From positions 62,001 to 126,000 of the forward strand of contig NZ_VYVA01000003.1 in NCBI RefSeq assembly GCF_009193215.1: a stretch of 64,000 bases of DNA. Reading direction: 5' to 3'. This DNA is from Flavicella marina (GTDB lineage Bacteria; Bacteroidota; Bacteroidia; Flavobacteriales; Flavobacteriaceae). Of the stretch, positions 35,195 to 44,298 are shown piece after piece. The translations under genes were made by a program, and so were the position numbers. The notes beneath the pieces are model-generated. The model ran no database searches. It was given only the letters and a program-made list of their open reading frames with translations, and was not told the DNA's origin. Position 1 is the stretch's first letter. The number at the start of each line of letters is the position of its first letter.

Positions 35195-37549
35195 ATGAAA
35201 ATTATAGGAAAAACTATTCAGATTATGTTACTGATGGCTGTAGTCGTTTTTACGTCTTGCAATACAGAAAACAAGAAAGCAAATTTAGACTATACATCTA
35301 CAGAATTAAGTGCTGAAGAAAGAGTGAAGGATTTGATGTCGAGAATGACATTGGAAGAAAAAGTAGCTCAAATGTGTCAGTATGTAGGTTTAGAGCATAT
35401 CAAAGCTGCACAGCATGATTTGTCTGAAGAAGATTTAGATGTAAATGACGCTAGAGGTTTTTACCCTGATTTAAGTATCAATGATTTGGTTGAAATGACC
35501 AAAGCAGGTAAAATCGGATCGTATTTACATATTGTAACTGTAGAAGAGGCAAACTATTTGCAATCTTTGGCAATGCAATCTAAATTTAAAATTCCATTGT
35601 TGATTGGTATTGATGCTATTCATGGAGACGGTTTGTTCTCTGGAGCAACAATATATCCTTCTCCAATAACACAAGCTGCTACTTGGGATGACGAATTGTT
35701 GTACAAAGTTAGTGCTCAAACAGCAAAAGAAATGAGAGCCACAGGTACTCACTGGGCTTTTACACCAAATATTGATGTGTTGAGAGATCCAAGATGGGGT
35801 CGAACAGGTGAGACTTTTGGAGAAGATCCGTACTTAGTTGGAAATATGGGAGTAGCTACAATTAAAGGATTGCAATCAGATAATTTTTCTGGATCTGAAA
35901 ATGTAATTGCATGTGCAAAACATTTAGTTGCAGGTAGTCAGTCTTTAAATGGATTGAATGCCTCGCCTACAGATGTGTCTTATAGAACTTTGATGGGAAT
36001 CTTTTTACCTCCTTTTAAAAGAGCGGTACAAGAGGCAAATTTATTTTCTATCATGACAGCACATAACGAGGTTAATGGTATCCCGGCTCATATGGATAAG
36101 CATATGATGACAGATTTAATGCGTGATCGTTGGGGGTTTGATGGTTTTTATGTGAGTGATTGGAATGATGTTTCGAGAATTCATACTTGGCATCATGTTG
36201 CTGATAGCTTCAAGCAAGCAACAGAATTTTCTGTTGGAGCTGGTTTAGATATGCATATGCACGGACCTCATTTTGCTGAATATGTAATTGAATTGGTAAA
36301 TGAAGGGAAGCTACCTGAATCAAGAGTAGATCTAGCATGTTCAAAAATTTTAGAAGTAAAATTTAGATTAGGGTTGTTTGAAAATCCATTTATCGAAGAA
36401 GGATCGTATAAAGAAGTATTGTTCAATAAAGAGCATCAAGAATCTTCTTTAGAACAAGCAAGAAAAGGTATTGTGTTGCAAAAAAATTCTGGGATATTGC
36501 CTTTGAAATCTTCAACTAAAAAAACAATTTTTGTAACAGGGCCAAATGCCAACAATCAAACTACATTAGGAGATTGGGTTTCTCCTCAACCAGAGGAAAA
36601 CATCATTACGATGTATGAAGGAATCAAAAAGTTAGGAGAAGAGAAAGGTTATAAAGTAAGTTATTTTGACTCAGGGGATAGATCTCGAAAAATGAAAGAT
36701 GCTGATATCAATAAAGCAGCTGCCTTGGCAAAAAAAGCAGATATCACGGTGTTGGTTTTGGGTGAAAATTCATTCCGTCATGATTGGCCGAATAAAACAA
36801 CTGGAGAAAATATTGATAGAGCGACCTTAAAACTATCTGGAAGACAAATGGAGCTTGCAAATAAAGTTTTGGCAAATGGGAAACCCGTAATCGTTGTTTA
36901 TGTGAGTGGAAGTCCGATTGCAGAGCCTACACTTGAAAAAAGAGCAAAAGCTGTTATCAATACTTGGGAGCCAGGTGCATTTGGTGGTCAAGCCACTGCA
37001 GAAATTATATTTGGAGAAGTGAACCCAAGTGCTAAGTTGCCATTGACAATTCCTAGATCTGTAGGACAGTTGCAAATGGTATACAACCATAAGCCTACGA
37101 TGTATATCCATAAATACAATACAGAGAAAAAGACACCTTTACACCCATTTGGTTTTGGATTGAGTTATACCCAATTTGATATTTCTACACCGGTGGTGTC
37201 GTCTAACGTAGTGAGTAAAGATGCTCCAATCGAAGTTTCTGTTGAGGTGAAAAATACAGGTAAAATGGCTGGTGAAGAAGTGGTGCAATTGTACATTAGA
37301 GATAATGTAAGTTCAGTAACTCGACCAGTGAAAGAATTGAAAAAATATCAAAGAGTAGCTTTGGAACCAGGTGAATCAAAAACAGTAACCATGACCTTAG
37401 ATGCTGAGAGTTTGGCGTTTTATGATATCAATATGGAATACTGCGTAGAACCTGGAAGTTTTAAGGTGATGGTTGGAAATTCATCTGCTGATAAAGATCT
37501 AAAAGAAACTTCAATTGAAGTGAAAGAAAGAATTATTTTAAAAGATTAA
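35195..37549 (+). CDS. GH3 beta-glycosidase lipoprotein (beta-glucosidase/beta-xylosidase type)
   Basis: This 784-residue lipoprotein (VVVFTSCNTE) is a three-domain GH3 enzyme: TIM barrel with GRTGETFGEDPYLVG and nucleophile Asp322 (GFYVSDWNDV), alpha/beta sandwich (about 430-640, GPNANNQTTLGDW) and a C-terminal FnIII-like domain (VKNTGKMAGEEVVQLYI). It cleaves non-reducing-end beta-glucosyl or beta-xylosyl units of imported oligosaccharides. It heads a tight operon with sulfatases and GH10 enzymes, which favours beta-xylosidase or a related exo-activity, though sequence alone does not decide. Confidence 0.92.
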   Translation: MKIIGKTIQIMLLMAVVVFTSCNTENKKANLDYTSTELSAEERVKDLMSRMTLEEKVAQMCQYVGLEHIKAAQHDLSEEDLDVNDARGFYPDLSINDLVEMTKAGKIGSYLHIVTVEEANYLQSLAMQSKFKIPLLIGIDAIHGDGLFSGATIYPSPITQAATWDDELLYKVSAQTAKEMRATGTHWAFTPNIDVLRDPRWGRTGETFGEDPYLVGNMGVATIKGLQSDNFSGSENVIACAKHLVAGSQSLNGLNASPTDVSYRTLMGIFLPPFKRAVQEANLFSIMTAHNEVNGIPAHMDKHMMTDLMRDRWGFDGFYVSDWNDVSRIHTWHHVADSFKQATEFSVGAGLDMHMHGPHFAEYVIELVNEGKLPESRVDLACSKILEVKFRLGLFENPFIEEGSYKEVLFNKEHQESSLEQARKGIVLQKNSGILPLKSSTKKTIFVTGPNANNQTTLGDWVSPQPEENIITMYEGIKKLGEEKGYKVSYFDSGDRSRKMKDADINKAAALAKKADITVLVLGENSFRHDWPNKTTGENIDRATLKLSGRQMELANKVLANGKPVIVVYVSGSPIAEPTLEKRAKAVINTWEPGAFGGQATAEIIFGEVNPSAKLPLTIPRSVGQLQMVYNHKPTMYIHKYNTEKKTPLHPFGFGLSYTQFDISTPVVSSNVVSKDAPIEVSVEVKNTGKMAGEEVVQLYIRDNVSSVTRPVKELKKYQRVALEPGESKTVTMTLDAESLAFYDINMEYCVEPGSFKVMVGNSSADKDLKETSIEVKERIILKD

Positions 37550-37551
37550 TT

Positions 37552-39177
37552 ATGAAAAATCTTAAGAGAATTGTATCGTCAAGTTTGTTTGTCGTAGCTA
37601 CTGCATTGCTATTCGTAGCATGTGGAACTTCGAAAACAGAGAAAAAAGAAAAGAAGCCGAATGTGATTTACATCATGGCCGATGATTTAACAACACAGGC
37701 AATTAGTGCATATAGTGGAATTTACAAAGATATTGCGCCTACCCCAAATATTGATAGAATCGCTACTCAAGGTATGCTGTTTCAAGATGTATTGTGTACC
37801 AATGCGATTTGTGGACCTAGTAGATCGGCTATTTTAACTGGAGATTACAGCAATGTAAACGGTTATTATAAAAATGAAAGTGGAGGCCGTTTCGATGCTA
37901 ACAAATGGACTTTTCCACAAGAGTTTCAGACGAATGGTTACAATACTAGTTTATTCGGTAAATGGCACTTAGGTTCTGAGCCAAAAGGTTTTAATTCATA
38001 TAAATACCATGCTGCTGCTGGGCAACAAGGACATTATTGGGATCCTGTTTATAATGAAAATGGGAAAGAAGTGAAAGAAAAAGGGTATGCGACTAACATC
38101 AGTACAGAATTCGCATTGGAGTGGTTAGAAGAAAATAAAACTTCAGAGAAACCTTTTATGATGCTTTTACAATACAAGGCACCGCACAGGCCTTGGGAAC
38201 CAGATCATAAATACGAAACTTTATGGGACGATATTGATATGCCTTACCCCGTAACCTACAACGATACCTATGAAGGAAGAGAATTAACAGCTGGTGATTC
38301 TGAAATGACAATGGAGTATTTCAGTAGAAGAGATATGAAGTTAAAAAGACCGGAAGGCTTGAAAGGTAAAGAAAAGGTGAAATGGGATTTTTATGGGGCA
38401 AAACCTGGAGAAATTGTAACACCCGAAGGAATGTCTTTTGAAGAAGGTAGAAATTGGAGATATCAAACGTATATCAAAGACTATTTAGCTTGTGTAAAGT
38501 CAGTTGATGATAATATTGGTAGAGTTTTAGATTATTTGAAAGCGAATAACTTAGAAGAAAATACCATTATCGTATTGACTTCGGATCAAGGGTTTTATTT
38601 AGGTGACCACGGTTTCTTCGACAAACGTTTCATTTATGAAGAATCATTAAGAATGCCATTCATGGTACGATACCCGAAAAAGGTAAAAGCAGGTAGTGTG
38701 AATGAAGATATTATTACGAATGTTGATTTTGCTCCAACACTATTGGAGTTAGCAGGAATTAAAAACGAGCAAAAAATGCATGGGAAAAGTTTTGCGACTG
38801 CGTTAGAAGGGAAAACTCCCAAAGATTGGAAAGATGCGATGTATTACCACTACTATGAGTTCCCGTTTTGGCACCATGTACAACCACATTATGGTATTAG
38901 AACACAGAAATATACTTTGGCGCATTTTTACTATAGCATAGATGTGTGGGAACTGTATGATTTAGAAAAAGATCCGAACCAGATGAACAATATCATCAAC
39001 GATCCAGCATATCAAGATGTGATAGTTTCTTTAAAAGAAAAATTAAAATCGTTAATGGCAGAAGTTGACAATGACAAAACTTTGCCTGAATTTAGAAAAA
39101 TAACAGACACTGATTTCGGAAGTATCATTGATCATAATGGTGAAGAATCAGTACAAGATTTATTAACTAAAAAATAA
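37552..39177 (+). CDS. S1-type sulfatase lipoprotein, FGly motif CGPSR
   Basis: This 541-residue lipoprotein (LLFVACGTS) is an alkaline-phosphatase-superfamily sulfatase. Metal/active-site motifs are IMADDLTT, CGPSR with formylglycine precursor Cys87, GKWHLG, KAPHRPWEP and TSDQGFYLGDHG. It hydrolyses a sulfate ester on an algal oligosaccharide. It is second in the operon, 2 bp after GH3. No maturase (anSME) gene is in the window, so Cys conversion depends on a gene elsewhere. The DDLT start and long insert near residues 225-300 separate it from the other sulfatases here. Confidence 0.94.
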   Translation: MKNLKRIVSSSLFVVATALLFVACGTSKTEKKEKKPNVIYIMADDLTTQAISAYSGIYKDIAPTPNIDRIATQGMLFQDVLCTNAICGPSRSAILTGDYSNVNGYYKNESGGRFDANKWTFPQEFQTNGYNTSLFGKWHLGSEPKGFNSYKYHAAAGQQGHYWDPVYNENGKEVKEKGYATNISTEFALEWLEENKTSEKPFMMLLQYKAPHRPWEPDHKYETLWDDIDMPYPVTYNDTYEGRELTAGDSEMTMEYFSRRDMKLKRPEGLKGKEKVKWDFYGAKPGEIVTPEGMSFEEGRNWRYQTYIKDYLACVKSVDDNIGRVLDYLKANNLEENTIIVLTSDQGFYLGDHGFFDKRFIYEESLRMPFMVRYPKKVKAGSVNEDIITNVDFAPTLLELAGIKNEQKMHGKSFATALEGKTPKDWKDAMYYHYYEFPFWHHVQPHYGIRTQKYTLAHFYYSIDVWELYDLEKDPNQMNNIINDPAYQDVIVSLKEKLKSLMAEVDNDKTLPEFRKITDTDFGSIIDHNGEESVQDLLTKK

Positions 39178-39181
39178 AAAA

Positions 39182-40753
39182 ATGAAAATAAGAAACCTGT
39201 TTTTATTTGTTGGGGCATTGTTTTTTGCTTCATGTACAGCTCAAAAAAAGAACCATACTACGGCAAGCAACCAGAAAAATATATTGTTCATTGCTGTAGA
39301 TGATTTGAAACCTTTGATTTCTGCTTATGGAGAAAAACAAATGCACACACCAAACTTTGATCGTTTGGCTAAAATGGGTGTTATTTTCAAAAATGCGAAT
39401 GTACAACAAGCTGTTTGCGGACCGTCTCGTGCAAGTATAATGACTGCGATGTATCCAGACAATACTAAAGTTTGGGATTTACATACAAACTTTAGAGAAT
39501 CTAGTCCGAGTTTGATTTCTATGCCTGAATATTTGATTTCTCAGGGATACGAAACAACTGCTGTAGGTAAGATTTATCATAAAGGTTCATCTTCGAAAGG
39601 ACATGATGGGAAAAGTTGGTCGATACCTCATACATTGCCTGAAAACTATCCTAAAGAATTTGGAAAACCGATGTATGCATTTTATCAGAATCCTGAAACT
39701 AAAAAAGAAATGCTGGTTTTAAAAGAAAAGGCTTTGGCTAAGGGATTGAAAAAATATGGCAAACAGAGCAAGTTTGTTTTCAAAACATTAAAGCCTAGTT
39801 CAGAATGTATCGAAGGACCGGATGAAATGTATCAAGATGGTTTGTATACCCTAGACGCAATTCATAAGTTATCAAATTTAGTGAAGGGTGAAAAGCCATT
39901 TTTCTTAGGCGTAGGTTATCAAAAACCTCACTTGCCGTTTGTCGCACCTAAAAAATATTGGGATTTATACAATCGAGATGAAATTCAATTAGAGCCATTT
40001 CAAGAATTAGCAGAAGGTACTCCAAAAATAGCATATCATTCGTTTGGAGAGTTAAGAGCTTTTTCTGATATCGATAGTAAATTGAACATAGGAGATAAAA
40101 TTCCTGAAGAAAAACAAAGAGAGTTGGTTCATGGTTATATGGCCTGTATCTCATATATAGATGCACAGATAGGAAAATTACTAGATGCACTCGAGGCACA
40201 AAATATTTTAGAGAATACAGTTATCGTTCTTTGGGGTGATCATGGGTATCATTTGGGTGATCATACCGAATGGTGTAAACACTCAAATTTTGAACAGGCA
40301 ACGAGAATTCCATTGATGTTTGCGGGGCCAGGAGTATCTAAAAATAAAGAAGTAGATACACCTGTAGAATTAGTCGATGTATTTCCAACTTTGTTTGAGC
40401 TTTCTGGAGTGAAAGCAACAGATGTTGATGGAAAATCATTGGTACCCTTGTTAGATGAAGATGCTAGTACTACCATTGCTGTAGATTATGCGGTAAGTCA
40501 ATACCCTAGAGGAAAAGATAAAATGGGATATTCGATTCGTTCAGAAAGATATCGCTATACAGAATGGCATAAAGGAGCATATAAAAGCTATAAAAAATAT
40601 AGTGATTCGAATATAGTAGGAAGAGAGTTGTACGACTATAAAAAAGATCCAAAAGAAACGAAGAATTGGGTCAAAGAAAAAGAATATAAAGAAGTTGTTG
40701 CTGATTTAAAAGCAAAATTAAAAGCACATTTAACGTCTATTGAGAAGCGATGA
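39182..40753 (+). CDS. S1-type sulfatase lipoprotein, iduronate-2-sulfatase-like, FGly motif CGPSR
   Basis: This 523-residue lipoprotein (LFFASCTAQ) has AVDDLKPLISAYG, CGPSR with Cys79, GKIYHKG and the GDHGYHLGDHTEWCKHSNFE signature typical of iduronate-2-sulfatase-like S1 enzymes. It differs in type from its upstream neighbour, so the two probably remove sulfates from different positions. The gene begins 4 bp after the previous stop and ends overlapping the next by ATGA, which implies translational coupling. Confidence 0.94.
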   Translation: MKIRNLFLFVGALFFASCTAQKKNHTTASNQKNILFIAVDDLKPLISAYGEKQMHTPNFDRLAKMGVIFKNANVQQAVCGPSRASIMTAMYPDNTKVWDLHTNFRESSPSLISMPEYLISQGYETTAVGKIYHKGSSSKGHDGKSWSIPHTLPENYPKEFGKPMYAFYQNPETKKEMLVLKEKALAKGLKKYGKQSKFVFKTLKPSSECIEGPDEMYQDGLYTLDAIHKLSNLVKGEKPFFLGVGYQKPHLPFVAPKKYWDLYNRDEIQLEPFQELAEGTPKIAYHSFGELRAFSDIDSKLNIGDKIPEEKQRELVHGYMACISYIDAQIGKLLDALEAQNILENTVIVLWGDHGYHLGDHTEWCKHSNFEQATRIPLMFAGPGVSKNKEVDTPVELVDVFPTLFELSGVKATDVDGKSLVPLLDEDASTTIAVDYAVSQYPRGKDKMGYSIRSERYRYTEWHKGAYKSYKKYSDSNIVGRELYDYKKDPKETKNWVKEKEYKEVVADLKAKLKAHLTSIEKR

Positions 40754-42201
40754 AAAAGTTTAGTTATTTTTTGATACTTAGTGTTTTTGTCTTACAAACT
40801 ATTGTAGCGCAAGACAAACCTAATATTGTAATGATAATTGTTGATGATTTTGGTTACCATGATATTGGATACCACGGATCTAAAATCCATCAAACACCTG
40901 CCATAGATAATTTGGCCAAAACCGGGGTTGTTTTTCAAAATGGATACAGTAGTTATCCAAGATGTACACCTTCTCGATATGGAATGTTTACAGGTACCTA
41001 TCCGGTGAATGAAAGTAAAGGTTATTTAGGTGGAATTCCATCTGAAAAGAATTTTATTCATCAGTTCAATGCGGCAGGGTATAAAACTTCTTACACAGGT
41101 AAATGGCACATAGGAGGGGAAGAAAGTAGTCCAACAGGATTCGGATTTCACCAGTCTTACGCTGCAGGTCATGCCGGAGGTGTAGATACACGTCACTATC
41201 CTTTTAATACAAAAACTTTAGAAAAAGCAAAAGCTAATGAAGGGAAGAAGAAAAAAGGTCACGGTGAAAAATATCCTGTATTGAATGTTACAGAAGATGG
41301 AAAAAAAGGAGATTATTTGTCTGATGTATTGACTGATGCTACCATTGGATTTATAGAAAATAGAGATAAAAAGAAACCATTTTTTACGGTTCTGGCTTAT
41401 TATGCAGTGCATACGCCTATTGAAGCAAAGAAAGAAGATGAAAAAAGAAATCAAAAAGAAATTGATGCTTTTGATTATGGCGATGGTCCAGAATATATAA
41501 AAGAAGGTGCAGGAAGAAGAAAAATGCGTCAAGACAATGCTGCCTACGCAGGGATGGTTGAAAATGTTGACGAAAATATTGCAAGGGTTGTTGCAACTTT
41601 AAAAAAAGAAGGTTTGGATAAAAATACCATCATCGTGGTGACTTCTGATCATGGAGGTTTGTCAAATGGAGGTCATAAAGGGCAACGACTGTTAGCTACT
41701 ACAAATTTACCTTTCAAAGCAGGAAAAGGTTGGTTGTATGAAGGTGGAATTAGAGTTCCTTATATCGTAAACTGGCCAGAAAAAATAGAACCAAGATTTG
41801 ATACTGAATCGATCGTTTTAGGAATGGATATTATTCCGACTTTGTTGGATTTGTCTATAAATAAAAAAGTAGATGGCATTGACGGGAAAAGTTTTAAATC
41901 AGTGCTAGAGGGTACGGAAAAATGGAACGATAGAACGGTTTATTGGAGATCTGTTAAAGCAAGACCCCATAGTACAGGAGACGGAAAAACTGAGGTCGTT
42001 AGATCTGGTGATTATAAATTGCTTTATTTTAAAGATACCGATAAAGTTGAATTGTATAATGTGGTAAAAGATGAAGGAGAATTGAATGATCTAGCAGCTT
42101 CTGAACCAAAAAAGAAAAAGGAATTGTTAGAATTGTTAAAAGGATGGAAAAAAGAATATTTAATTCCATCAAAAGTAAAGATTTTTCCACCTAAAAAATA
42201 A
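40750..42201 (+). CDS. S1-type sulfatase, arylsulfatase A-like, FGly motif CTPSR
   Basis: This 483-residue exported sulfatase has a cleavable signal peptide (FVLQTIVAQ), not a lipobox. Motifs are IIVDDFGYHDIGYHG, RCTPSR with Cys72, GKWHIGG, and TSDHGGLSNGGHKG. An odd Lys-rich stretch (KKKKGHGEKYP) lies near residue 170. It is closely similar in motif order to the sulfatase at 44299 (YPRC-PSR, VYEGGI/LYEGGI, KARPHSTGDGK), so the two are paralogues bracketing the esterase and GH10 genes. It overlaps its predecessor by 4 bp. Confidence 0.94.
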   Translation: MKKFSYFLILSVFVLQTIVAQDKPNIVMIIVDDFGYHDIGYHGSKIHQTPAIDNLAKTGVVFQNGYSSYPRCTPSRYGMFTGTYPVNESKGYLGGIPSEKNFIHQFNAAGYKTSYTGKWHIGGEESSPTGFGFHQSYAAGHAGGVDTRHYPFNTKTLEKAKANEGKKKKGHGEKYPVLNVTEDGKKGDYLSDVLTDATIGFIENRDKKKPFFTVLAYYAVHTPIEAKKEDEKRNQKEIDAFDYGDGPEYIKEGAGRRKMRQDNAAYAGMVENVDENIARVVATLKKEGLDKNTIIVVTSDHGGLSNGGHKGQRLLATTNLPFKAGKGWLYEGGIRVPYIVNWPEKIEPRFDTESIVLGMDIIPTLLDLSINKKVDGIDGKSFKSVLEGTEKWNDRTVYWRSVKARPHSTGDGKTEVVRSGDYKLLYFKDTDKVELYNVVKDEGELNDLAASEPKKKKELLELLKGWKKEYLIPSKVKIFPPKK

Positions 42202-42204
42202 GTA

Positions 42205-43107
42205 ATGTATCGACTCATAAAAGTATTTGGTGTTGCAGTTTTTCTAGCTTTAGTTGCTTGTAAAGGGACTCAAAAAGTAGTTTCAGAAAAAAAGAATCTA
42301 ACTCAAAAAGTGTTTTTCTTTGCAGGTCAATCAAATATGGAAGGAAGAGCCGATGCAGATAAAATTTCATCAGAAGATTTTCAAAGGTTGGAAGCTGTAA
42401 AAAATAGAATACAGTTTTACTACAATGATCAGAAGGTAAGTCCATTAAAAATTACCTTAGGAAATAGTTACGTTCAAAAAAAATTTAAGGTAACCCATGT
42501 TTTTGGACCAGAAATATTTTTTGGAATTGAGCTTGCTGAGGCTTATCCTGAAGAAGAATTTATTTTTATAAAAAGATCACAAGGAGGGACTTCTTTGTAT
42601 GGAGCATGGAATCCTTATTGGACCGAAGAAAAAGCTGCACTAACCAACGAATTAAAGACACCGAAACTATATAGTGAGTTTATTTCTTTAGCGCACTTAG
42701 TTCTAGATCCTTTGAAGAAATCTGATTACCAGATATGTGGTATGCTATGGGTGCAAGGAGAAGCGGATAGCAATACGAAAAGAGGAATGCAACCAAGCGA
42801 AAGTTATGGCCAAAATTTATCAAATTTAATTCATTCAGTTCGCGATGAATTTGGAGTGCCTGAAATGCCATTTATGATGTTTCAAGTTGGGAATGGTAAA
42901 GTGGTTGAAGGAATGAAAAAAGTTTCTAAGGAGGATGTTCTAGTGGGTTTAATTCCGCAATCAAATAATAAAAATTCTAAAGACTTTTATCCAAAAAATC
43001 CTCCACCGATTGGCCATTACGTAACCAAATCGATGAAAAGAATTGGTGCGGAGTTTTACAAGCTGTATCAAGCAGAATTTGCCAAAGAATATTTTGTAAA
43101 AGAATAA
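42205..43107 (+). CDS. SASA-family carbohydrate esterase lipoprotein
   Basis: This 300-residue lipoprotein (ALVACKGTQ) has SGNH blocks AGQSNMEG, RSQGGTSLYGAWNP and WVQGEADS. At the C-terminus PPIGHYVTKSM replaces the usual Asp-x-x-His context, but the His remains. The fold matches the two esterases at the left edge of the window. Acetyl removal would expose sulfated oligosaccharides to the neighbouring sulfatases and GH10. Its stop overlaps the next start by one base. Confidence 0.87.
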   Translation: MYRLIKVFGVAVFLALVACKGTQKVVSEKKNLTQKVFFFAGQSNMEGRADADKISSEDFQRLEAVKNRIQFYYNDQKVSPLKITLGNSYVQKKFKVTHVFGPEIFFGIELAEAYPEEEFIFIKRSQGGTSLYGAWNPYWTEEKAALTNELKTPKLYSEFISLAHLVLDPLKKSDYQICGMLWVQGEADSNTKRGMQPSESYGQNLSNLIHSVRDEFGVPEMPFMMFQVGNGKVVEGMKKVSKEDVLVGLIPQSNNKNSKDFYPKNPPPIGHYVTKSMKRIGAEFYKLYQAEFAKEYFVKE

Positions 43108-44225
43108 TGATGTTCTTAAAACCTACTTTTATTTATTTGACTTTTGTTCTCTTTTTTGGGGTTTCTTGTACGTCACAAAATAGAGTTGAGTTAGAAAATG
43201 TGACAGACAATGAGATTGGGTCAGATTTATTGGTTGGAGCAACTTTGAATTATCATGAGTTAGGTACGCAAAAAGAAGTTTTATTTTCTAAACATTTTAC
43301 CTACTTAACTCCGGCTAATGCAGCTAAACAGTCAGCAGTGTTATCAACACCGGATAATTGGAAATGGACAAAAATTGATACTTTCTTAGCCTTAGCTAAA
43401 GCAAATAATTTACAAGTTAGAATTCATGGTCCGATCAGTCCGCAAGCTTCCAAATGGGCAAAAGATGATACTAGAACACCGCAAGAATTACTAGAAAACA
43501 TGATACAGTTTATGACTGCATCAGCAAAAAAATACAACGAAATTCCAGAAGTAAAGTGGATGGATGTGGTAAATGAAACTATTTTAAAAGATGGTTCTTG
43601 GTTTGGCCCAAAAGCGGGCGTTGACAAGTGGGAAAATCCTTGGCTTCACATCGGTCTAGACGATGCCGGTTTTCCAATTTATATTTTAAAAGCTTTTGAA
43701 CTAGCAACTGAACATGCTCCAAATGTGAAATTGGTATACAATCAAAATTCAGGAATGGAAGAGGTGATGTGGGATAAAGTAAAAGAAACCATCTTATACA
43801 TTCGTTCGAAGGGGTATCGGGTAGATGGAATTGGTTGGCAAGCTCATTTATTGTTAGGTGCCAAAAGAGAAGACTTTGTTGATAACACAGCAGCAACCAT
43901 GAAAAAGTTGGCCGATTTGATCGACTGGGCACATGCCAATGATTTAGCCTTTCATGTAACAGAGTTGGATTATTTGATCAAAGAAGGAGAAGATAAAACT
44001 GCAGAAAGATTAATTCAAAAAAGGGTATACCAAGCTTTAGTAACTGTTCTACTTGAAAAAAGTAAAAACGGAGAAGTAACTTTAAATCTATGGGATTTAG
44101 GAGAGCGCTATAAATCGGGAACAGGACATTTTCAATCTATTTATGATGAGAATTTTGAGCCTACTCCGGCATACGATGTAATTATGCCATTGGTCTCGAA
44201 AGAAAGAGAAAAAGACGTTAAGTAG
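43107..44225 (+). CDS. GH10 family endo-beta-xylanase-like lipoprotein
   Basis: This 372-residue lipoprotein (FFGVSCTSQ) has a single GH10 TIM barrel. Acid/base Glu157 lies in WMDVVNETI and nucleophile Glu286 in FHVTELDY; GIGWQAHL and NLWDLGERY are further GH10 landmarks. The usual HTLVWH at strand 3 is replaced by RIHGPISPQ, so the -1/-2 subsite differs from ordinary xylanases. It sits among sulfatases, implying a sulfated or otherwise modified xylan-type backbone. A start at 43110 is also possible. Confidence 0.88.
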   Translation: MMFLKPTFIYLTFVLFFGVSCTSQNRVELENVTDNEIGSDLLVGATLNYHELGTQKEVLFSKHFTYLTPANAAKQSAVLSTPDNWKWTKIDTFLALAKANNLQVRIHGPISPQASKWAKDDTRTPQELLENMIQFMTASAKKYNEIPEVKWMDVVNETILKDGSWFGPKAGVDKWENPWLHIGLDDAGFPIYILKAFELATEHAPNVKLVYNQNSGMEEVMWDKVKETILYIRSKGYRVDGIGWQAHLLLGAKREDFVDNTAATMKKLADLIDWAHANDLAFHVTELDYLIKEGEDKTAERLIQKRVYQALVTVLLEKSKNGEVTLNLWDLGERYKSGTGHFQSIYDENFEPTPAYDVIMPLVSKEREKDVK

Positions 44226-44244
44226 ACCTTTTTTGATATTTATG

Positions 44245-44267
44245 AATACCTATTTATTATAGGTATT
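44245..44267. repeat. Perfect inverted repeat between GH10 and sulfatase genes
   Basis: AATACCTAT (44245-44253) and ATAGGTATT (44259-44267) are perfect 9-base arms around TTATT. No T-run follows, so it is not a typical terminator. It lies in the only gap above 20 bp (73 bp) in the GH3-to-TIM-barrel operon. Its TACCTATT resembles part of the HTCS-type element, and TTGAT lies just upstream with one extra base of spacing, so it may be a diverged internal regulatory site. Confidence 0.55.
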
Positions 44268-44298
44268 GTTAACTTGTCATCAATAAAAACCAAATTAG

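Noticed and set aside
41218-41532. Antisense open frame of 104 codons inside a sulfatase gene
   Set aside because: Phe/Ile-rich shadow of a Lys-rich stretch; no independent features.
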